This document shows positions 28,842 to 36,354 of a stretch of 50,769 bases of DNA, piece by piece; position 1 is the first letter of the stretch, and every line of letters starts with the position of its first letter. The notes below the pieces were generated by a model, which was not told the DNA's origin, made no database searches, and saw only the letters and a program-made list of their open reading frames with translations. Source of the DNA: Thermoflexus hugenholtzii JAD2 (lineage in GTDB: Bacteria; Chloroflexota; Chloroflexia; Chloroflexales; Roseiflexaceae); NCBI GenBank assembly GCA_945881915.1, contig CAMCVW010000024.1:1-50769 (forward strand), in the 5' to 3' direction. The translations under genes and the position numbers were made by a program.

Positions 28842-29684
28842 CTAGATTAATCCGTACCAAATACCCGATGCAATGATGATCAGGATGAGCGGGATGGCGA
28901 CAATGTCGTTGCTGCCCAGGCGGAACTCGTCGAGGGTATACACCTCACCGCGGAACCCACGTGATAGCATCGCCATATAGACGTCGTTACTCAATTGGAA
29001 GCTCTTGCTGAGCAGCACGCCCACCGTCGCCGATGCCAAGCGGCGCGCGTCGGTGTCGCTGAGTTTGCCGATGACGCGGCTCTGACGCGCCTCAAACATG
29101 TCACTCGCGGATTGGAGCATGAGGAAGATATAGCGATACGTCATCCCCAAGATGACGACGACCGTGGTCGGCACACCGACGACACGCATTGCCTTCATCA
29201 CATGGATCCAGGGCGTCGTCATTACCAGCAGCACCGAAAACGTAATACTCACCTCGGAGCGCAGAATCAACAGTGCTGCACTGCGTACTCCATAGCTGCT
29301 GACCTGCCAGCCCAGCCAAGGGATGGTCGCCAGTGTCGGTCCCGGTGTCAGAAAAATAGCCGGTCCGGCAATCAACCCGCTAAAGACAAGCATCCCGATC
29401 CAGACTGGTGAGAGTGAGCGGAATGGAATACGCGACAAGATTGCCAACAAGAGCGCCACCAGCGCAATGCCAGCCACGACGGTCAGGTTCCGAGACGCAG
29501 CCGAACAGGTTAAGAAGCCCAGCATCGCCAGAAGCTTGACCCGTGGGTCGAGGCGTTGCAAAAGCCCGCTACCCTCGGCGAGTTGCTCGGCATAGAGGGA
29601 GCGCTCGAGCGTCTCGGAGAGGGCATCGATGGTCCGTTGTATGAAATTGCCACGACGTTTGCCGTGGTGTGCCTCACCGCCCAT
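28842..29684 (-). CDS. cbiQ: ECF transporter T component
   Basis: 280 residues. Four to five membrane helices (about 45-65, 68-85, 90-110, 130-150, 255-275) and the cytoplasmic coupling helices with the two short Ala-Arg-type motifs, FEARQSR and MLSRGFRG, that contact the ATPases. LDPRVKLL near residue 47 is a family signature. Transmits ATP-driven movement to the substrate-binding CbiM. Preceded by GAGGAG; 80 bases with two hairpins separate it from cbiM, and cbiO follows after 11 bases. Confidence 0.92.
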   Translation of the reverse strand: MGGEAHHGKRRGNFIQRTIDALSETLERSLYAEQLAEGSGLLQRLDPRVKLLAMLGFLTCSAASRNLTVVAGIALVALLLAILSRIPFRSLSPVWIGMLVFSGLIAGPAIFLTPGPTLATIPWLGWQVSSYGVRSAALLILRSEVSITFSVLLVMTTPWIHVMKAMRVVGVPTTVVVILGMTYRYIFLMLQSASDMFEARQSRVIGKLSDTDARRLASATVGVLLSKSFQLSNDVYMAMLSRGFRGEVYTLDEFRLGSNDIVAIPLILIIIASGIWYGLI

Positions 29685-29707
29685 GCAGGGACTCCTCGAT
29701 AGAAAAG

Positions 29708-29755
29708 GGGACGTATGCGCGATACGTCCCGTTAGGGTGTGCGCCGGAGCGCACG
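29708..29755 (-). terminator. Hairpin pair between cbiM and cbiQ
   Basis: GGGACGTAT (29708-29716), GCGCG, ATACGTCCC (29722-29730) is a perfect 9-bp stem, followed on the transcribed reverse strand by CCTTTTCT. A second hairpin GTGCGC/GCGCAC lies at 29738-29755, closer to cbiM. The first has terminator form and would reduce cbiQO transcription relative to cbiM, or protect the mRNA ends. Confidence 0.6.
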
Positions 29756-29764
29756 GTTGTTGGA

Positions 29765-30823
29765 TTAGGGGTTGGACTGTTCGTTACGACGAGTGATGCG
29801 TGCGGCGATGTATGTCGATACGAGCATGGTCAAAATAATCAGACCGACACCCATGACTCCCGACAAAATGTACCCCAGCTGCTCCGACGAAATGAATGAC
29901 ACTGCGTAGTCAGGGACCGGTGCCTGCCAGATTGCTGCATACTGCAGGAGCCCCGTTGGTGCGGCGGTTATTGTTTGTCCACCGTCGAGTTCAACGAGTT
30001 CTTCGGCACCCCATTCGCCCCAGGCGGTACCAGCGGCAATGAGCCCGAGCGGGGTCATGACCAGCAAGGTGGCAATTACCAGCCACATGCGGCGGGCACC
30101 CTGCCAGCCTGATGCGACTGCTGCATGGGCCCCCGCTGGGACGCCCGTCTGTGCAATGCTCAGCAGACTGATGTCGTTCTTTTGCAGGTACGCGATAACT
30201 CCAGCAGTCACAATCAGCTCGGCGAAGCCGGCGATGCCGATGTGGCCAATCATCATGGCGGGGACAGCGATGTCGAGCGGGTATGGCGCATACAACGGTG
30301 CACCGTTGCTGTCGGTGAAGTACATCGGCTGGATACCGAACAGCACGGCCGTGGCGAATGCCGCAGCATTGATGGACAGATACCCGGCAATGCCCGCCGC
30401 AATCACGCGTCGGGATGAATCGACCGCACTATTGCCGGCAACGATGCGGTTTGCGTAATGTGCCACAAAGACGCCAACGATCGCAATGGTGAAGCAGTTC
30501 GCACCGATGGCAAGGATGCCGCCGTCGCCGAAGAACACGGCTTGGATGATCAGAGCAATCGAAACCGATATGACTGCAGCCCAGGGCCCGAGCACGATTG
30601 CAGCCAGAGCTGCTCCGGTTGCGTGGCCCGTCGTACCGCCAGGGAGAGGCAAATTGAACATCATGATGATGAACGAGAAGGCTGCGAAGACCGATAACAA
30701 TGGAACCATGCGCATCGAGAGGGTCTTTTTGATGCGCGCGCTGGCAACATACCAAAACGGCGTTGAAGCGGCAAACATGGCGACGCAGGTGGACGGACTC
30801 AGATAACCATCGGGGATGTGCAT
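29765..30823 (-). CDS. cbiM: ECF nickel/cobalt substrate-specific component
   Basis: 352 residues from ATG 30823 (GGAG six bases upstream); this gives the N-terminus Met-His-Ile-Pro-Asp-Gly, and His2 near the free N-terminus is required for Ni2+/Co2+ binding in NikM/CbiM, which makes this start much better than a TTG two codons earlier. Family blocks MFNLPLPGGTTGHATG and FGDGGILAIGAN are present. After the CbiM core, about residues 225-350 add two further helices and a PDGLE/CbiN-like segment, so the small N-component appears to be fused, as in NikMN. Whether nickel or cobalt is moved cannot be decided; cobalt would suit the B12-dependent MetH in the window. A 21-base palindrome lies upstream. 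Confidence 0.92.
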   Translation of the reverse strand: MHIPDGYLSPSTCVAMFAASTPFWYVASARIKKTLSMRMVPLLSVFAAFSFIIMMFNLPLPGGTTGHATGAALAAIVLGPWAAVISVSIALIIQAVFFGDGGILAIGANCFTIAIVGVFVAHYANRIVAGNSAVDSSRRVIAAGIAGYLSINAAAFATAVLFGIQPMYFTDSNGAPLYAPYPLDIAVPAMMIGHIGIAGFAELIVTAGVIAYLQKNDISLLSIAQTGVPAGAHAAVASGWQGARRMWLVIATLLVMTPLGLIAAGTAWGEWGAEELVELDGGQTITAAPTGLLQYAAIWQAPVPDYAVSFISSEQLGYILSGVMGVGLIILTMLVSTYIAARITRRNEQSNP

Positions 30824-30839
30824 GGACAACTCCTTCGTA

Positions 30840-30874
30840 ATTCGAGCGAATCAGAGGCACCACGGTGGTGACTC
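30840..30874. promoter_or_regulatory. Palindromes upstream of cbiM, candidate metal-regulator operator
   Basis: ATTCG-AG-CGAAT (30840-30851) is followed directly by a palindrome at 30854-30874: GAG, one mismatch, CACCAC, central G, GTGGTG, mismatch, CTC. Located 17 to 51 bases before ATG 30823. No T tract follows. Placement fits a repressor site for a metal-dependent regulator; no cobalamin-riboswitch B12 box is seen. Confidence 0.5.
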
Positions 30875-30965
30875 ATTCAGAAGTATCGCGATTAAACCCG
30901 ACACTACTCTCTACTACGTATCGTAACAGGCAGTGGATGTATACCGTCATACTTTGGATGAGAAA

Positions 30966-31469
30966 TTATTGAGAAATTTCATCGATGCGTTTTTCGACGA
31001 TGACGACGTCGCGCCAGGTGCCTTCGAGTTGGGCGTGGCGTTCATAGATACCCACTTCGCGGAAGCCGGCCCGTTCCAGCATACGTCGGCTGGCGACGTT
31101 TTCGACAAAGATACGCGACAACAGCTTCCAGTAGCCATGGGCGTGTGCTGCATCGCACAGCGCAGCCATCAAGACCGGACCGATGCCCTGGCCGCGCCAA
31201 CTGCGTTCGATATAGATCGAAAACTCGGCCACACCGGCATAACAGTCCCGCTCACGGTAGCGCGATGTACCAGCGAAGCCGACTACAGCGTTGTTGACCG
31301 TCGCTACGACGCATGGGAATTGCGGTGACATGGCCGATGGGAGCATGTCGGTGATGCTGCGCTGGCGTGTCTCGAAGGTCGCAGTCCGCTCGGCAATTCC
31401 CTGATTGTAAATGCGCGTAATCGCCTCGACGTCACGTGCTTGGGCGCCGCGCGTGTGAATGGTGAGCAT
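30966..31469 (-). CDS. GNAT acetyltransferase, phosphinothricin/arsinothricin type
   Basis: 167 residues. N-terminus IYNQGIAERTATFET is the substrate-side signature of phosphinothricin acetyltransferase (PAT/ArsN1) relatives; the acetyl-CoA loop RSWRGQGIG (Q/RxxGxG/A) and NVASRRMLERAGFREVG are present, as is GTWRDVVIVEK at the end. Transfers an acetyl group to the amine of a glutamate-analogue or related amino compound. True substrate unproven; many chromosomal members act on methionine sulfoximine or sulfone. Starts 6 bases after a DinB gene, last of a three-gene set. Confidence 0.88.
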   Translation of the reverse strand: MLTIHTRGAQARDVEAITRIYNQGIAERTATFETRQRSITDMLPSAMSPQFPCVVATVNNAVVGFAGTSRYRERDCYAGVAEFSIYIERSWRGQGIGPVLMAALCDAAHAHGYWKLLSRIFVENVASRRMLERAGFREVGIYERHAQLEGTWRDVVIVEKRIDEISQ

Positions 31470-31475
31470 CGCTGG

Positions 31476-31943
31476 TTAGTTCCCAGCGGAAAGCGCGGCC
31501 CGTATCTGTATGGCATGTGTCTGGTCATGGGCAGCAAACGAAACGATGAGTGCACGGAGCGTCACCACTTCACCCGTGTAGCGCACACCGACACGGTCTA
31601 GTTCGTCTGGTTCAATCGTGCTCAGTCCATCGACCGTGGCTTGCCGCAAGGCGATGAAGGCCGCCAAGACATCGTCGAGCGAACGCCGGGCATAGCCAGC
31701 TGCGACAACAGCCTCGTTGGGATCGAAGCGGATGAACTGCGGTCGTTCTTCGGCCAAAATGCGATCGACCCGCTCTATCTGTAAGGGATCTATGTCGATG
31801 AGGTGACCTATCACCTCGACCACAGACCATTCATTCGGTGCCGGCATGCGGTGCGCCTGGGTGTCGTCTATGCCAGCGACGAGGCGCTGGAGTTCGGCGG
31901 GGAATGCGGTCAATGCATCGAGCGCTCGGCGAAAATCATGCAT
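31476..31943 (-). CDS. DinB-fold protein 1
   Basis: 155 residues from ATG 31943, which overlaps the preceding DinB gene by 8 bases (ATGCATGA); a more distal start would lengthen the overlap. DinB/YfiT-like four-helix bundle with the three expected metal-binding histidines: NEWSVVEVIGHL and HDQTH near the C-terminus. Members are thiol- or metal-dependent transferases and hydrolases in detoxification, often of unknown substrate. Middle gene of DinB2-DinB1-GNAT, all within 10 bases. Confidence 0.85.
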   Translation of the reverse strand: MHDFRRALDALTAFPAELQRLVAGIDDTQAHRMPAPNEWSVVEVIGHLIDIDPLQIERVDRILAEERPQFIRFDPNEAVVAAGYARRSLDDVLAAFIALRQATVDGLSTIEPDELDRVGVRYTGEVVTLRALIVSFAAHDQTHAIQIRAALSAGN

Positions 31944-32451
31944 GGAGTGGACTTCCTTTGTCTTCAAGAGAGGGGCTGTTTTTTGCAATGTGACGGAGGA
32001 TTACGTGGATGTGTCGGTAGTGACTGTAATCGTGCTTGGCTAGGTATTCTAACATCATGTCGACCCGCATCAGACCGACTTCGGAGTGCCAACCGGTCCG
32101 AGAAAAATCAGCACTCTGTAGACCTACCACGAGTGCCAGCGTCTGTTGCCGCTCGTAGACGAGTGTGCCCAGCAATGCATTCATGTCTTGATGCTGGTAA
32201 TGATTCGTGCGTACCGCTGCATCCTGGTCAAATGGGAGGATTGTTGGTGCATCGTGCGCACACAAAAGTTGGATGCGTTCGCGCATCACACGCTCTGCAT
32301 CGCCGAGATGACCGATGATTTCGACAATCGACCATGCGTCGGGGTACGGCCGAACCTGTGCATCACGCGCTGGAATGACTGCAACTAATTGCTGTAATTC
32401 GGCGTGGAAGCCACGCAGGCTTTCGATTGATCCAGAGACTAAATCAGTCAT
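31936..32451 (-). CDS. DinB-fold protein 2
   Basis: 171 residues from ATG 32451; an in-frame ATG at 32523 gives 24 more residues (METLTLADIP...) but lacks a ribosome site and starts very near the promoter. DinB-type metal ligands in DAWSIVEIIGHL and the C-terminal AKHDYSH. Clearly paralogous to the DinB gene downstream and to the one at 32774 (shared FDQDAAV block). First gene of the DinB2-DinB1-GNAT set. Confidence 0.82.
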   Translation of the reverse strand: MTDLVSGSIESLRGFHAELQQLVAVIPARDAQVRPYPDAWSIVEIIGHLGDAERVMRERIQLLCAHDAPTILPFDQDAAVRTNHYQHQDMNALLGTLVYERQQTLALVVGLQSADFSRTGWHSEVGLMRVDMMLEYLAKHDYSHYRHIHVILRHIAKNSPSLEDKGSPLHA

Positions 32452-32537
32452 GCAGTACCTATCGCGTACTTGACAATCCACATACAGTGTACATGGAATG
32501 TCAGCGAGTGTGAGTGTTTCCATGTGTAATGAAAAAA

Positions 32538-32565
32538 ATTATACTAAATAATTGAAAGAAAGCAA
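32538..32565 (-). promoter_or_regulatory. Candidate promoter of the DinB2-DinB1-GNAT set
   Basis: On the reverse strand TTGCTT (32565-32560) and TATAAT (32543-32538) are separated by 16 bases in an AT-rich segment. This is upstream of both possible starts of DinB protein 2. Confidence 0.5.
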
Positions 32566-32706
32566 AATATTCGGCAACAAAACCCCCCACCTAAAATGCA
32601 TCAGTAGCCCGGACGTATAGAGAACCATCAGTACACACTGCAGTGGAGTCAAATCGCCTACGTGGGTGGTCTGATGATTGGACGTGTCAATGGAAAATAA
32701 AGGAAT

Positions 32707-32728
32707 GGTGTGGCTAAAAAACCACACC
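32707..32728 (-). terminator. Probable terminator after DinB protein 3
   Basis: GGTGTGG (32707-32713), eight-base loop, CCACACC (32722-32728); on the reverse strand it is followed by ATTCCTTTATTTT. It lies 45 bases after the stop of the DinB gene at 32774. The T tract is interrupted, so efficiency is uncertain. The rest of 32566-32773 shows nothing else. Confidence 0.5.
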
Positions 32729-32773
32729 CGAAGCGCACCAAAATCTACAACAACACGAGTCATTGCGCCGCTG

Positions 32774-33241
32774 TCACACAACGCCCAGGTTGGCGCGTAT
32801 TTGCTGATCATGCACAAAATCGTGTTTGGCAAGGTAGGTAATGACATCGGCAACGACCCACAGCCCGTATTCGAGATGCCAGCCGGTGCGGGCCAATTGG
32901 GTAGGTGAGTACGTTTTGAAGGTCTGCAATGTCGTCTCGCGTTCGGCGGCGAGGGTGCGCAACAGCACGGTGAGATCTGCCTGTTGGTAGCCGTTGCGGA
33001 CGACGGCGGCGTCTTGGTCGTAGTTAATGATGGCGGGGTGGTCGATCGTCGTCATGCGCACAATCCGGTAGCGCAGGAGTTGTTCGGTGTCGATGAGGTG
33101 GCCGACGATTTCGACAATCGACCATTCGTTGGGGGCGGGTTTGCGCCGAATCTGCGCATCGCTGAGTGGGCAGACGAGGGTGCGCAGCATGGGGTGGGAA
33201 TGGCTCATGCTGTCGATGTTGGCGTGGAATTGCTCGATCAT
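32774..33241 (-). CDS. DinB-fold protein 3
   Basis: 155 residues from ATG 33241 (AAAGGA upstream); a longer frame upstream overlaps the dehydratase gene and has arginine-rich out-of-frame composition, so it is rejected. Metal ligands in NEWSIVEIVGHL and AKHDFVH. Third DinB paralogue in 1.8 kb, but coupled to the dehydratase gene, 5 bases away, rather than to the other two. Likely a metal-dependent transferase of unknown substrate. Confidence 0.85.
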   Translation of the reverse strand: MIEQFHANIDSMSHSHPMLRTLVCPLSDAQIRRKPAPNEWSIVEIVGHLIDTEQLLRYRIVRMTTIDHPAIINYDQDAAVVRNGYQQADLTVLLRTLAAERETTLQTFKTYSPTQLARTGWHLEYGLWVVADVITYLAKHDFVHDQQIRANLGVV

Positions 33242-33246
33242 GGGGA

Positions 33247-34221
33247 TTAGTCCTTTGCGTTTTGTTGATAAGCCTGGAAGACGGGTTCGGCTGCGGCATT
33301 GCCGCCGCAAATGATGGCAACGGGCTTGGAGTAGCGGGCGATGTCGATGGCGCCGCTTTGGATAGCGGCGATACTGGCGGCACCGGACGGTTCGACGAGT
33401 TGGTTGGACTCCGTCCACAGCCAGCGCATCGCCGTCAACATCTGTGTATCGCTGACCAGCACAATCTGGTCGACGGATGCCTTGGTCAGAGCCAATGTGG
33501 TGTTGCTGACGGCCCGCGGCGACAGGGTGTCGGCGAAGGTAGCCACGTTGGTGAGCGTAGTGACCTGGCCGGCTGCCACGCTGACGCGCATACTCGGCGC
33601 ACCGGTGGGCTCGACGCCGATAATCGTGGCGCTAGGATTGCGCTGTTTGAGCGCAGTAGCAACTCCGGAAATGAGCCCACCGCCGCCAATTGCAATGATA
33701 TACAGGTCTGCATCGGGCACATCGGCCATCAACTCGACGGCCATGGTGCCTTGGCCGATGACTGTCGGGAGTGCTTCGAACGAATGAATGTAGGGAATGT
33801 TGTTTTTTGCGGCATAGGCGGTAGCGGCGATGTGGGCATCGTCCCAGAGTTCACCGTGGCGCACGACGGTCGCTCCCCAGGCCTCGACCCGAGCGACGCG
33901 ATCCGCACTTGCACGGGCCGGCAGATAGATGGTGGCCGGGCAGCCCAAGCGGTTGGCAGCGTACGCCAAGGCGACGCCGTGATTGCCGCCGGATGCCGTG
34001 CAGACGCCGCGGGAGCGCTCGGCTGCAGTCATCTGGAGCAGTGTGTTGAAGGCGCCGCGGACCTTGAACGAGCCGGTGACCTGCGTGTTTTCGAGCTTGA
34101 GCAGGAGCTGCGGATGCAAATCACCTCGGAGCTGCGGCGCCGGTAGCATGGGCGTGTGGCGGATGTACGGTGCGATGCGTTGGTGCGCCTCGTCAAAGAG
34201 ATGCGGAGCAATGACGGTCAT
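33247..34221 (-). CDS. Threonine/serine dehydratase-like PLP enzyme
   Basis: 324 residues. Fold type II PLP enzyme: Lys53 in GSFKVRGAF binds PLP, SGGNHG (77-82) holds the phosphate-side loop, and GGGGLISG binds the phosphate. Lacks the C-terminal regulatory ACT domain of biosynthetic IlvA, so it fits the short catabolic threonine dehydratase or serine racemase group: deaminates threonine to 2-oxobutanoate or serine to pyruvate, or racemises serine/hydroxyaspartate. Which of these cannot be decided by sequence reading. Followed after 5 bases by DinB protein 3. Confidence 0.88.
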   Translation of the reverse strand: MTVIAPHLFDEAHQRIAPYIRHTPMLPAPQLRGDLHPQLLLKLENTQVTGSFKVRGAFNTLLQMTAAERSRGVCTASGGNHGVALAYAANRLGCPATIYLPARASADRVARVEAWGATVVRHGELWDDAHIAATAYAAKNNIPYIHSFEALPTVIGQGTMAVELMADVPDADLYIIAIGGGGLISGVATALKQRNPSATIIGVEPTGAPSMRVSVAAGQVTTLTNVATFADTLSPRAVSNTTLALTKASVDQIVLVSDTQMLTAMRWLWTESNQLVEPSGAASIAAIQSGAIDIARYSKPVAIICGGNAAAEPVFQAYQQNAKD

Positions 34222-34295
34222 ATGATGCTCGATTCTGTGTGGTTTTGGATATTATAGGTGGGATTGAAAGTGAAGGGTATACGGTGCATCATCAG

Positions 34296-34336
34296 GGGCG
34301 AGGTCGTCATGCCCCGCGAAGCGGGGTACCTCGCCC
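34296..34336 (-). repeat. R2 repeat, copy 1
   Basis: Nested inverted repeat: outer GGGCGAGGT (34296-34304) with ACCTCGCCC (34328-34336), inner CCCCGC-GAA-GCGGGG. Its reverse complement matches two tandem copies at 44133-44236 (shared core TACCCCGCTTCGCGGGGCAT). It lies in the 160-base gap between the dehydratase gene and the MFS gene, next to an R1 palindrome. Confidence 0.85.
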
Positions 34337-34370
34337 GTAGACTGAATCAATATGCGGGGTTTATTGGGGT

Positions 34371-34406
34371 ATCGAGCGGGGTTTATTGCAATAAACCCCG
34401 CTCGAT
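34371..34406. repeat. R1 palindrome, copy 1 (36 bp, perfect)
   Basis: ATCGAGCGGGGTTTATTG (34371-34388) is followed without spacer by its exact reverse complement (34389-34406). A half copy, GCGGGGTTTATTG, stands at 34354-34366. The right arm overlaps the end of the MFS gene, whose stop is at 34383-34385. Further R1 copies are at 41190 and 44270. Confidence 0.92.
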
Positions 34407-35609
34407 CAGCGGTTTGCGGATTTGGACGGCCAAACTACTGCCAATCACGGCAGTGACCCCGGCCAACACGAACGCCAGCAGGTAATCACCGCGGGCATCG
34501 TGTGCCACGCCACCCAGCCAAGATGCAGCCGCTGCGCCGAATTGGTGCGCACAGAAAATCCAGCCGTAGACGACCGGGACATTGCGTGCGCCAAAAACCT
34601 CGTTGGTCAAGGCAACGGTCGGCGGCACGGTGGCGATATAGTCGAGGCCAAACAAAATGGCAAACACCGACAAGCCAATGGGGTCGTGGACGAACGGCAA
34701 GATGAACAACGACAGACCGCGGAACGCATAGTAGATGCTCAGCAAGCGGCGCGGATTGTAGCGATCGGTCAGGATGCCCGACCCGAGGGTGCCGACGAAG
34801 TTCATCACACCCATCAACGCCAATGCGCTGGCAGCGACGGTCACCGTAAAGCCGTGTTCGACCGCGTGCGCCATTAGATGCGTGCCGATCAGCCCGTTGG
34901 AAGTGGCCCCACAGATAAAGAACGTCGTGGCCAACAGCCAGAAGTCGCGGTTGCGCAACGCCTTACGCATCACGCCCGGCTCGCTGACGCGCGGCGTGGG
35001 TTTGGTGTCGGGTGTCGCTCCCAATGCGACCATCCCGACATCTGCAGGATCGGTACGGACGATTGCCAGAATGGGAATCATCACCACAGCCGCTGCAGCT
35101 GCGACGACGATCGACGCCGTGCGCCAGCCCATCGATTCGGTCACCAAAGCCAGCAAGGGAATGAACAATAGCTGACCGGCGCTCGTCGCTGCGCCAAACA
35201 AGCCCTGGACCAAACCACGTTGCGCCACAAACCAGCGGGTGGCGACTGCAGCGCCCAAGACCCCGCCGACGATACCCGTACCGACGCCGCTGAGGGCGCC
35301 CCAGGTCAGCGCAAAGCCCAACTCGTCGGTGATGAGCGTCCCGGCGACGGCGCTCAACCCAATGGCCAGCAGACCGATGGTGGCGGTGTAGCGCGTCCCA
35401 ACGCGGTCGATGAGGGTACCGATGAATGGCCCAGACAGACCATACAACAGCAGACCAATCGAGACCGCCAGACTAATCGAACTACGCGTCCAGCCGAACT
35501 CGGTCGTCAGTGCTGGCAGAAAGACCCCCGGCGCGACCCGCGCCCCTGCCGAAATGAGGACCGCAGCGGCGACAGCGGCCGTGACAAGCCAGTGCCGTGT
35601 GATGCGCAT
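34383..35609 (-). CDS. MFS transporter, oxalate/formate-antiporter-like
   Basis: 408 residues from ATG 35609 (GAAGGGA upstream), twelve membrane helices expected. FGWTRSSISLAVSIGLLLYGLSGPF and the GTLIDRVGTR loop between helices 2 and 3 are typical of the OFA/monocarboxylate branch of the major facilitator superfamily. Substrate unknown; probably a small organic acid. Begins 35 bases after the tetR stop, so it is likely in one transcript with it. The last residues (IERGLLQ) are encoded by the R1 palindrome at 34371-34406, so the native C-terminus has been replaced or extended by repeat sequence. Confidence 0.88.
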   Translation of the reverse strand: MRITRHWLVTAAVAAAVLISAGARVAPGVFLPALTTEFGWTRSSISLAVSIGLLLYGLSGPFIGTLIDRVGTRYTATIGLLAIGLSAVAGTLITDELGFALTWGALSGVGTGIVGGVLGAAVATRWFVAQRGLVQGLFGAATSAGQLLFIPLLALVTESMGWRTASIVVAAAAAVVMIPILAIVRTDPADVGMVALGATPDTKPTPRVSEPGVMRKALRNRDFWLLATTFFICGATSNGLIGTHLMAHAVEHGFTVTVAASALALMGVMNFVGTLGSGILTDRYNPRRLLSIYYAFRGLSLFILPFVHDPIGLSVFAILFGLDYIATVPPTVALTNEVFGARNVPVVYGWIFCAHQFGAAAASWLGGVAHDARGDYLLAFVLAGVTAVIGSSLAVQIRKPLIERGLLQ

Positions 35610-35644
35610 GGGAATCCCTTCGTGGTGACTCTCGGGCGACAAAT

Positions 35645-36244
35645 CTATGCATGGGGAATCGGTGCAGTCAGAATACTCTGGATGACTTGCCCAAGCAAAC
35701 TTCTACGGGTCGCTTCGTCTGCAGCAGTAAAGCCGTTGAGACCGATGATATTGCCCGTATACAAGATACCAATGACCAAAGAAGCCAACATCGTGGCCCG
35801 TAAATCAGGCTGTGTCACTGCGCTCTTGCGGAGCTCAGACACGAAATACTGCTGATGGAGCGTGCGCATCATTTCGGCCCCGTGTGCATCATTTGCTGCG
35901 ACGCGCACCACCCCGGTCATCTGCATCACAAAATCTTGTTGGATGCCGGATTGGCTCAACGCGCTCGCGATGTGCATTCCCCACTGCTCTTGCGCGACAT
36001 TCTGAATGACAAAAAGCAGCGACAGCGCCAGCGGCGGGAGGGTCATGGTCTGTTCAAACAGCTTCTGCTTTGACTCGAAGTACTGGATGACCAGGCTTGG
36101 GTCGACATTGGCATGCTCTGCGATGGCACGTATCGTCGTACGGTCGTAGCCTGATTGGCTGAATATCCGTCGTGCAGACGCCATGATTGTTTCGCGTGTT
36201 TGCGTCCCGGCACCGGGACGACGACCTTTGGCCTTTTTTTCCAT
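35645..36244 (-). CDS. TetR/AcrR family transcriptional regulator
   Basis: 199 residues. The N-terminus has a basic stretch (KKAKGRRPGAG) and the TetR helix-turn-helix: RETIMASARRIFSQSGYDRT, then TIRAIAEHANVDPSLVIQYFESKQKLF. The remaining ligand domain is not diagnostic. It is divergent from the DHA2 MFS gene and upstream of the OFA-like MFS gene on its own strand; perfect palindromes between it and the DHA2 gene indicate that it represses the divergent transporter and probably itself. Ligand likely a transporter substrate. Confidence 0.92.
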   Translation of the reverse strand: MEKKAKGRRPGAGTQTRETIMASARRIFSQSGYDRTTIRAIAEHANVDPSLVIQYFESKQKLFEQTMTLPPLALSLLFVIQNVAQEQWGMHIASALSQSGIQQDFVMQMTGVVRVAANDAHGAEMMRTLHQQYFVSELRKSAVTQPDLRATMLASLVIGILYTGNIIGLNGFTAADEATRRSLLGQVIQSILTAPIPHA

Positions 36245-36270
36245 GTCTTATTTTATCATAGAGAAAATAT

Positions 36271-36336
36271 ATCAACGACTGTTGATTTTTATACGCACCT
36301 ATGGTAAGGTGTCGCAAATAAACATGTGTTTATTTG
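36271..36336. promoter_or_regulatory. Divergent promoter region with TetR-type operators
   Basis: CAAATAAACA (36315-36324), TG, TGTTTATTTG (36327-36336) is a perfect 10+10 palindrome. A second, ATCAAC-GACT-GTTGAT, is at 36271-36286. Between them TTGATT (36282-36287) and TAAGGT (36305-36310) with 17-base spacing form a promoter toward the DHA2 transporter, so the first palindrome lies just downstream of the -10 box where a bound repressor would block transcription. Confidence 0.75.
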
Positions 36337-36354
36337 TTGGTGAAGGGGATGGGT

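Noticed and set aside
33242-33418. 59-residue N-terminal extension of DinB protein 3
   Set aside because: Arginine-rich shadow of the dehydratase gene; start at 33241 has a good ribosome site and gives the normal family length.
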